Source: Bacteroidales bacterium (GTDB lineage: Bacteria; Bacteroidota; Bacteroidia; Bacteroidales; GCA-2748055). From it: a DNA stretch of 5,222 nucleotides. This document shows, piece by piece, positions 1-5,222 of the stretch (its first letter is position 1; each line of letters begins with the position of its first letter). The notes below the pieces were generated by a model. The model saw nothing but the letters and a program-made list of their open reading frames with translations. It was not told where the DNA came from and did not search any database. Location: contig JAGLTY010000175.1 in the NCBI GenBank assembly GCA_023135025.1, positions 1-5,222 of the forward strand, written 5' to 3'. Position numbers and translations under genes: made by a program.

Positions 1-555
1 AGGCAATCCATGGGAGATCCCTTTTTCTTCACGGACTCCCGTAGTGCAGTCATCACGATTCATGAAAAGGAGTTTGGAGAGCAGCAGCTCAGGTATGATG
101 TATTTAACCAGAAACTTGTACTGGATTACAGGGACCTCTATGGAGCTACCTCTAGCCTGGTACTGAGGAACGAGTGGGTAGAATCATTTGCCTTTGCGCG
201 ACACCGTTTTATGAAGATGCAGGGTCCTGAAGGCGAAGACGGTTTTTTCCAGCTTGTGACCGATGGCCCTATTGCATGTGTATACAAATGGAGCAAGAAT
301 CACCAGCTCAACCTCACTTCAGGAGTGCAAAGTTACTACTTCACCGAACCTGTAAAGGAGTCGTTCCTGCTGATCGACGGGCAGTTCTACCCCTACAGGA
401 ACAACAGCTCCTTCCTGAAGGCATTTGACCCTGAAATTCAGAAACCGGTCAAGCAATTTATGAGGCAATCGAAGATAAAAGTGAAAAAAGCAGCTGATTC
501 ACAAATTCGCCATTTAGTCGAATACTGTAATTCTCTTTCCCATGAAGATTCGTAA
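1..555 (+). CDS. Conserved hypothetical exported protein, 5' end outside window
   Basis: The frame is open from base 1 and ends at the TAA at 553-555. An ATG at 10 would give 181 residues, but that start leaves no signal peptide and begins directly in a GDPFFF-type segment. In similar Bacteroidota envelope proteins, as I recall them, this segment follows the leader, so the true start is probably upstream. Visible features, numbered from the ATG at 10, are a beta-rich body (LRYDVFNQKLVL at 27-38, then a QLVTDG segment around 81-86) and a basic, helical C-terminus. The tail reads FDPEIQKPVKQFMRQSKIKV followed by LVEYCNSL, a pattern typical of small Bacteroidota proteins of unknown function. No catalytic motif or transmembrane segment is visible. 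The last 14 nt overlap the receptor gene in another frame, implying cotranscription and probably translational coupling. A periplasmic or envelope accessory role is inferred only from this context. Gene reality is well supported; function is unknown. Confidence 0.8.
   Translation, partial: RQSMGDPFFFTDSRSAVITIHEKEFGEQQLRYDVFNQKLVLDYRDLYGATSSLVLRNEWVESFAFARHRFMKMQGPEGEDGFFQLVTDGPIACVYKWSKNHQLNLTSGVQSYYFTEPVKESFLLIDGQFYPYRNNSSFLKAFDPEIQKPVKQFMRQSKIKVKKAADSQIRHLVEYCNSLSHEDS
542..555 (+). other. 14-nt gene overlap, first gene to receptor
   Basis: The receptor ATG at 542-544 lies upstream of the TAA (553-555) that ends the first gene, in a +1-shifted frame (ATGAAGATTCGTAA). No purine-rich Shine-Dalgarno sequence precedes it; the upstream bases are TTCTCTTTCCC. 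Initiation by ribosomes terminating on the first gene is the likeliest arrangement, which would tie receptor synthesis to that of the small protein. The overlap is read directly; coupling is inferred. Confidence 0.7.
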
Positions 556-3328
556 ACTCTTATTGATTCCATCCATTTTGCTCTCTGCGGTTTTAATGGC
601 CCAGGAAGGAGGGGAGCAGGTGAATATACGGATCTCCGGGGAGGGGTTTGACCGTTTTGTAGAACAGGTTGAGGCCCAGACCGACCTGGTGATCTACTAT
701 AACAGTGAGTGGTTTACAGGACGAAGTTTCTCCTATGAGGCTGATTCGGTCGGGGTAGATGATGCCATTTACGAGGTGTTAAAAGGAACTGGTCTCCACT
801 TCAACAGGATAGGGTCGGTCCGTTATATCATTTTACCCGAAAAGCGTCTGAGTATGAGCCTTCCCGTCATCTCTTCTGATACGGGAAAATACAGGGAGAC
901 TGAGGAGGGTGAGGCCTATATGGGGGTCAAGGATGATCTCTACCTGACAGGGATTCGCCCCGAAAAGATGGTTCGGACCATAGAGGTGGGTGAACGAGGC
1001 GCATCACTTGCACGGGGTGTGGCCAGAGTAAAGGGAAAACTGGTAAACCTGGACAATGGAGAACCAGTGATGGGTGCCACCATGGTGGACATGGGGTCGG
1101 GGAAGGGCGCTGTTTCGGACCAGAATGGGAATGTGACCATGGCGCTGAAGCCAGGGAGCCACGCCATGCGATTTAGTTTTATCGGGATGGAGAGTGTGAA
1201 TGTGACCATGGAGGTTCATTCAGATGGAGATTTCCGGGTAGAGATGCAGCCGGCAGTCATTGCCCTGGATGAAGTGCAAATCATGGGCGAACTGTACCGT
1301 GAGATCAATACCACCGATATTGGCGTAGAGCGCTTTAGCATGAACTCCCTGAAGCAGGTACCCGTATTCATGGGCGAACGTGATGTGATCAAGATATCTA
1401 AATTGCTTCCAGGGATAACCAGTGCGGGTGAAGCTTCGGTAGGGGTGAACGTAAGGGGCGGTAATGTGGACCAGAATATCTTTTACATTAACCGGATGCC
1501 GGTATACAATACCTCCCACCTCTTTGGATTCTTTTCGGCTTTTAACTCCGATATGATCAGGGACTTCTCCATCTACAAGGGAAATGTGCCGGTGAACTAT
1601 GGGGGCAGGCTCTCGTCGGTCTTCAACATTCTGACCCGCAAAGGGAATAACAGATCTTTTACGGCACATGCCGGGATCAGTCCGGTGTCGGCCCATGCTA
1701 CTGTGGAGGGGCCCATTCGTAAGGACCACTCCTCCTTTCTGATCAGTGGACGCTCCTCATATTCGGACTGGATCCTGAACAAGATGGAGGACCCCCTGAT
1801 TCGTGACAGTGATGCGTTTTTTTATGATTTTGCAGGATCATTGAACTTCCAGCCAAGCGAAAAAAACACATTCAATCTCTTTTACTACCAGAGCTATGAT
1901 AAATTCAGGTACAGTAACCTCAGCAACTATGAGTACGCCAACCGGGGCGCTTCTGCCAGCTGGGAAAGACATATCTCCCCGGCACTCACATCCAAGGTAA
2001 CCGGCACCACCTCTACTTACAAGTTTGCCAATACGGATCAGAGTGAAATATCCAGGGCCTATACCCATGAGTACATGCTGAATCACAATGAGCTGCTGGC
2101 TGAATTTGATTGGGTACCGTCCATGAAACACAGGATTGATTTTGGAGCCAGCCTGATCTATTACCGGCTCGATCGGGGTACTGTGGAACCCTATGGTGCA
2201 GCATCGATCCGGAACAGGGTGGACCTGGGATTTGAACAGGCAGTGGAGGGAGGCGTTTTTGTCAGCGACAACTTTGAGATCAACGACTGGCTCACTCTCT
2301 ATGCGGGAGTGCGATACAGTTTCTACTCTATGCTGGGGCCGCAATTGGTGATGCTTTATGAGGAGGGAAAGGCAAAATCGGAAAATACCATTGTCGATTC
2401 GCTGGCTTACGGTGATTTTGAACCGGTCAGTTTTCATTCGGGACCTGAATTTCGTACAGCAGTGAATATGAAAGCGGGGCCCAATACCTCTTTTAAGTTC
2501 TCCTTTAACCAGATGCGACAGTACCTCTTTATGCTGAGTAATACGGTGACCATCTCTCCAACCGACCAGTGGAAGCTGTCAGATTACCATATCGATCCCC
2601 AGTCCAGTTACCAGCTTACGGGAGGAGTCTACCATATCTTCCCAAAATTGGGACTCTCCTCATCGGTGGAGCTCTATTACAAATACTCCACCGACATTGT
2701 TGAATATAAGGATGGAGCAGATTTTATCACCTCTCCATTAACCGAGACGGTGGTTCTGCAGGGACTTCAAAATGCGTATGGACTGGAGTTTATGCTGCAG
2801 AAAACCTCGGGCAGGCTTGATGGCTGGATCAGCTATACCCTCTCCCGATCGGAGATGCTGGTTCGCGGGGAGGCTGATTTTGAATCGATCAATAACGGCG
2901 ATCCCTATCCCTCCAATTTCGACAGGCCCCATGTACTCAATGTGGTGGCCAATTACAGCATTAACCGCAGGTTTTCTGTTAGCTCAAACATGGTCTATAT
3001 GTCGGGCCGTCCCGTCACCTATCCCACTTCGCTCTATTATATCAACAATGTTGCCTACATCGATTACTATGCCCGTAACCAGTTCAGAATCCCGGATTAT
3101 TTCAGGATCGACCTCTCCCTGAATATTGAAGGGAACCTGAAAGCTGATAAATTCATGCACTCTACATGGAGCTTGAATGTTTACAATCTGCTGGGCAGGA
3201 ACAATCCTCAAAGTATCTATTTCACACCGCATGAATACTTTATCAAGGGTTACTCTTTTTCGGTGATCGGTGTTCCTGTATTTACCATCTCCTGGAATGT
3301 CAAACTGGGCAACTATGAGAGTCATTAG
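542..3328 (+). CDS. TonB-dependent outer-membrane receptor with STN, carboxypeptidase-regulatory-like and plug domains
   Basis: This 928-residue protein is a complete TonB-dependent receptor, a gated outer-membrane beta-barrel that imports a bound ligand using energy relayed by TonB-ExbBD. The leader is MKIRKLLLIPSILLSAVLMA with likely cleavage at A20/Q21. Residues about 27-98 resemble an STN domain. A linker of about 55 residues follows, then a carboxypeptidase-regulatory-like fold at about 162-250 (VKGKLVNLDNGEPVMGATM, SDQNGNVTM). The plug spans about 260-368, with VRGGNVDQN, HLFGFFSAFNSD and YGGRLSSV, and the barrel runs to the C-terminus. Barrel landmarks include GWISYTLSRSE (761-771), NFDRPHVLN (792-800) and SGRPVTYP (821-828). 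The length suits the family. The ATG at 542 is chosen because it immediately precedes the signal peptide; no Shine-Dalgarno sequence is evident. The STN domain suggests a transducer that can contact a FecR-like anti-sigma factor. No SusD homologue follows; a DUF4249 lipoprotein does, so this is not a canonical SusCD pair. The substrate cannot be read from sequence. Confidence 0.95.
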   Translation: MKIRKLLLIPSILLSAVLMAQEGGEQVNIRISGEGFDRFVEQVEAQTDLVIYYNSEWFTGRSFSYEADSVGVDDAIYEVLKGTGLHFNRIGSVRYIILPEKRLSMSLPVISSDTGKYRETEEGEAYMGVKDDLYLTGIRPEKMVRTIEVGERGASLARGVARVKGKLVNLDNGEPVMGATMVDMGSGKGAVSDQNGNVTMALKPGSHAMRFSFIGMESVNVTMEVHSDGDFRVEMQPAVIALDEVQIMGELYREINTTDIGVERFSMNSLKQVPVFMGERDVIKISKLLPGITSAGEASVGVNVRGGNVDQNIFYINRMPVYNTSHLFGFFSAFNSDMIRDFSIYKGNVPVNYGGRLSSVFNILTRKGNNRSFTAHAGISPVSAHATVEGPIRKDHSSFLISGRSSYSDWILNKMEDPLIRDSDAFFYDFAGSLNFQPSEKNTFNLFYYQSYDKFRYSNLSNYEYANRGASASWERHISPALTSKVTGTTSTYKFANTDQSEISRAYTHEYMLNHNELLAEFDWVPSMKHRIDFGASLIYYRLDRGTVEPYGAASIRNRVDLGFEQAVEGGVFVSDNFEINDWLTLYAGVRYSFYSMLGPQLVMLYEEGKAKSENTIVDSLAYGDFEPVSFHSGPEFRTAVNMKAGPNTSFKFSFNQMRQYLFMLSNTVTISPTDQWKLSDYHIDPQSSYQLTGGVYHIFPKLGLSSSVELYYKYSTDIVEYKDGADFITSPLTETVVLQGLQNAYGLEFMLQKTSGRLDGWISYTLSRSEMLVRGEADFESINNGDPYPSNFDRPHVLNVVANYSINRRFSVSSNMVYMSGRPVTYPTSLYYINNVAYIDYYARNQFRIPDYFRIDLSLNIEGNLKADKFMHSTWSLNVYNLLGRNNPQSIYFTPHEYFIKGYSFSVIGVPVFTISWNVKLGNYESH
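3315..3328 (+). other. 14-nt gene overlap, receptor to DUF4249 lipoprotein
   Basis: The lipoprotein ATG at 3315-3317 precedes the receptor TAG at 3326-3328, again in a +1-shifted frame (ATGAGAGTCATTAG). The leader and lipobox that follow this ATG fix it as the start. The lack of any intergenic space makes a separate promoter for the lipoprotein unlikely unless it lies inside the receptor gene. Translational coupling is inferred, not shown. Confidence 0.7.
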
Positions 3329-4490
3329 GGGGAAGGCTTACATATTTATCCTGCTGTTTCTTTCAGGTTGCGTTGAGCGCTATTACCCGGGGGCAGATGA
3401 GATCTTTACCGGTACACTGGTGATCAATGCCTCATTAACCAGCATCCCGGGGATTCAGACCATCCAGATCTCCAGGTCGGACGGATTGCTCTACCCGGAA
3501 TTTATTCCCGAGTCGAGCTGCGTGGTGGAGGTGGAAAACCAGCTGGGAGAGCAGCTCTCTTTTTCGGAATCGACGCCCGGATATTACAGCGCTGATGTTC
3601 CCGAAGGGTTCATGAGGATTGGTGATCAATACATGCTAAGGGTGGTTACCTCAAATGGGAATATCTATCTTTCTGATTACTCCCGTCTGAAGCCTCCCAC
3701 AGCCATTGACAATATCTATTTTGAAATGGAGTCCTATCCCACTATCGATCCGGAAGTTTCCATCGATGGCATCCGGTTCTACATCGATTTTAAGATTGAT
3801 GCTGATTCATCCGAATTTATGCGATGGGAGCTGTTGGAGACCTATGAATTTCACAATCCCAATTATGAGGGGTTTATCTACAGTTTTGACCGGGTGCTAC
3901 GGCCACTCCCCGATAGTCTGGATGACCGTCAGTGCTGGATCACCGGACATGTGAATGCCATTTACACCCTGGATGCAGCAAATTTGACAAGTCCCAGTTA
4001 CAACTATATGCCGCTCCATTTTGTCTCCAATGAGACCCAGCGCCTGAGCTATGGGTACAGCCTGCTGGTGAGGCAACATGCCATGGATGCACCCTCCTTC
4101 CGGTACTGGGATGAACTAAAGAAAAACTCACATTCGCAGAGTGGTTTATATGACCGTCTGCCCTCCATGACCCCTGGTAACATCAGCAATGTGGATGATC
4201 CGGATGAGCGGATTCTCGGTTTTTTCGGGGTCTCGGGGGTTACTGAAAAGCGCCTGTTTGTAAAGGAGGTTGAAGGATTAAAGAAATATGATGTGAGGTT
4301 CTGCTTCCCCTATCCCGAAATGCCCCGATTCAGGTATCTGATGACAGCCGACCTGCCGGTCTACTGTTCCAGGGCGATCGATCCTGAAACCGGGGTTCAG
4401 CATTACGGTGAGACCGTTCATGAATGTCTCGACTGCAGGGTTCGTAAAGGGAGTGCAGGCGATCCTCCAGATTATTGGCCAATAGATTGA
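3315..4490 (+). CDS. DUF4249-family lipoprotein, partner of the upstream TonB-dependent receptor
   Basis: This is a complete 391-residue protein. The start is placed at the ATG at 3315, not the in-frame ATG at 3270, because 3315 opens directly on a lipoprotein leader: MRVIRGKAYIFILLF then the lipobox L16-S17-G18-C19. Cys19 should be lipidated after signal peptidase II cleavage. The mature N-terminus (TGTLVINASLTSIPG, then IQISRS) matches the beta-sandwich opening typical of DUF4249. The C-terminus carries the family-like signature YCSRAID, ECLDCR (C371, C374) and a final PPDYW. Length is normal for the family. The gene overlaps the receptor by 14 nt and the next gene begins 5 nt after its stop. 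Genes of this family commonly sit directly behind TonB-dependent receptors in Bacteroidota, so an outer-membrane, possibly surface-exposed, ligand-binding or receptor-capping role is inferred by analogy with SusD. No enzymatic motif is visible. Family assignment is from remembered motifs, without a profile search. Confidence 0.88.
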   Translation: MRVIRGKAYIFILLFLSGCVERYYPGADEIFTGTLVINASLTSIPGIQTIQISRSDGLLYPEFIPESSCVVEVENQLGEQLSFSESTPGYYSADVPEGFMRIGDQYMLRVVTSNGNIYLSDYSRLKPPTAIDNIYFEMESYPTIDPEVSIDGIRFYIDFKIDADSSEFMRWELLETYEFHNPNYEGFIYSFDRVLRPLPDSLDDRQCWITGHVNAIYTLDAANLTSPSYNYMPLHFVSNETQRLSYGYSLLVRQHAMDAPSFRYWDELKKNSHSQSGLYDRLPSMTPGNISNVDDPDERILGFFGVSGVTEKRLFVKEVEGLKKYDVRFCFPYPEMPRFRYLMTADLPVYCSRAIDPETGVQHYGETVHECLDCRVRKGSAGDPPDYWPID

Positions 4491-4495
4491 AAGAT

Positions 4496-5222
4496 ATGAG
4501 ATACAAAACCATATGTACAGCAGTGTTGCTTGGAGTGGGACTCCTGCTCGGAGCCCAGATTCAGCAGGAGGGACTGTTATTGCTTACCGACAGGGGGCAC
4601 TATATCAGTGGCGAAACCATCAATTACAGGGCTTTCTACAGGAAACCTGCTGCGAGCAGTGGAGTGGAGTGGAGCCGTGTTCTTTATGTGGAGCTGATCC
4701 TGCCCAATGGAACCCCTCTTGTGCAGGGCAAGGTAACAATTGATACCTCAGTAGCTACCGGGACAGTTGCCATACCTGAAGGCCTCTCCTCCGGCACCTA
4801 CTATCTGAAGGCCTACACCCGCTGGATGCGGAAGTGCGGGCCAGAGGGATTTGTATATACCTCACTCCGGATCTACGATCCTTTCATTGAGCAGGTCCTC
4901 CCGGTGGATTCTCTTGGATGGGAGCCGAAACCTGCCGGACAACTGCTGAACCAGGCGGAAACACATTCTCCCGAGATGCTGGAGTGTCTGCTGGAACAGG
5001 AGACCTACCGGACCCGTGAAGAGGTTGTGGCAGATCTGAAATGGAAATTTCCATATGCGCCCTCAGATCTGTCAGTGAGTGTGGCCAGGGCAGGGCTTCA
5101 TGGAAACCAGTCCTATTTTCGACCCGGGTGTCCTGTGAATTTGAAGGGCACTTCTGAGATTCTTCCTGAGACCCAGGGGCTTTCTCTGACGGGCCAGGCG
5201 GTTAGCTCCTCCGACGGACCAA
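4496..5222 (+). CDS. Exported MG2 (macroglobulin-like) domain protein, 3' end outside window
   Basis: Reading from the ATG at 4496 gives 242 uninterrupted codons to the window edge, so the gene is 3'-truncated here. The leader is MRYKTICTAVLLGVGLLLGA with likely cleavage at A20/Q21. The mature protein starts with LLLLTDRGHYISGETINYRA (27-46), the hallmark opening of an MG2-like beta-sandwich. It continues with LYVELILPNG (63-72), LSSGTYYLKAYTRWMR (97-112) and a closing strand ending in YDPF (127-130). Bacteroidota proteins of this type are usually several hundred residues long, and some carry a further regulatory-like or plug-like domain near the C-terminus. That part cannot be seen. MG2 modules occur in alpha-2-macroglobulins, but no thioester or bait region is visible here, so a protease-trap role is not supported. 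The 5-nt gap from the DUF4249 gene places it in the same operon, and it is most likely an envelope partner of the receptor. A weak purine-rich GAAAG precedes the ATG. Confidence 0.85.
   Translation, partial: MRYKTICTAVLLGVGLLLGAQIQQEGLLLLTDRGHYISGETINYRAFYRKPAASSGVEWSRVLYVELILPNGTPLVQGKVTIDTSVATGTVAIPEGLSSGTYYLKAYTRWMRKCGPEGFVYTSLRIYDPFIEQVLPVDSLGWEPKPAGQLLNQAETHSPEMLECLLEQETYRTREEVVADLKWKFPYAPSDLSVSVARAGLHGNQSYFRPGCPVNLKGTSEILPETQGLSLTGQAVSSSDGP

Noticed and set aside
1129..1211. 14-bp direct repeat GAATGTGACCATGG at 1129-1142 and 1198-1211
   Set aside because: The copies are 69 nt apart and in frame, both encoding NVTM in beta strands of the regulatory-like domain. There is no sign of a mobile or regulatory repeat.
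1220..1729. 169-codon open frame on the minus strand
   Set aside because: It is antisense to the regulatory-like and plug domains of the receptor, with no recognisable motif or start context.
1838..2437. 199-codon open frame on the minus strand
   Set aside because: It lies wholly antisense to the receptor barrel, whose + strand protein has clear family motifs. The minus-strand product shows no recognisable domain, so it is a shadow frame.
3270..3314. Upstream in-frame ATG giving a 406-residue DUF4249 protein
   Set aside because: It would put 15 extra residues before the leader and lengthen the overlap with the receptor to 59 nt. The ATG at 3315 opens directly on a good lipoprotein signal.
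3547..3564. GAGAG-CAG-CTCTC hairpin followed by five T, terminator-like
   Set aside because: The stem is only 5 bp with a 3-nt loop, and it lies well inside the DUF4249 coding region where the codons explain the sequence. Chance is the simplest reading.
542..4490. Canonical SusC/SusD pair
   Set aside because: The gene after the receptor has DUF4249-type motifs and shows no SusD/RagB-type helical repeat features, so the SusCD label would mislead.
4513..4743. 76-codon + strand frame that ends inside the window
   Set aside because: It is out of frame with the 4496 gene, which encodes a signal peptide and MG2-like motifs across the same bases.

Overview
The window is almost entirely coding, on the + strand only. 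It looks like an internal piece of one operon from a member of the Bacteroidota. The support is a TonB-dependent outer-membrane receptor with the Bacteroidota N-terminal architecture (STN plus a carboxypeptidase-regulatory-like domain), a DUF4249-type lipoprotein directly behind it, start codons without clear Shine-Dalgarno sequences, and very tight gene packing. Base composition looks balanced rather than AT-rich, which by impression fits a free-living or environmental Bacteroidales-like lineage better than a low-GC Flavobacterium. No taxonomic marker is present, so this is only an inference.

Layout: (1) bases 1-555 hold the 3' part of a small exported or periplasmic hypothetical protein whose N-terminus lies before the window. 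(2) 542-3328 is a complete 928-residue TonB-dependent receptor. (3) 3315-4490 is a complete 391-residue DUF4249-family lipoprotein. (4) 4496-5222 is the first 242 codons of an exported protein with an MG2 (macroglobulin-like) domain, cut by the window end. Neighbours overlap by 14 nt, overlap by 14 nt, and are separated by 5 nt, respectively. No internal promoter, terminator, RNA gene, mobile element or CRISPR array was seen, and no stretch longer than a few bases lacks a gene.

Working model (inference): the receptor is the energised outer-membrane channel, the DUF4249 lipoprotein is a partner anchored at the outer membrane (perhaps like SusD beside SusC), and the MG2-like protein and the small first protein are envelope accessory factors. 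The substrate is unknown. The STN domain suggests the receptor may also signal to a FecR-type anti-sigma factor, but no fecI/fecR gene lies in the window. Receptor/DUF4249 pairs recur in Bacteroidota but are, to my knowledge, functionally poorly described. This is therefore an under-characterised system rather than an unprecedented one.
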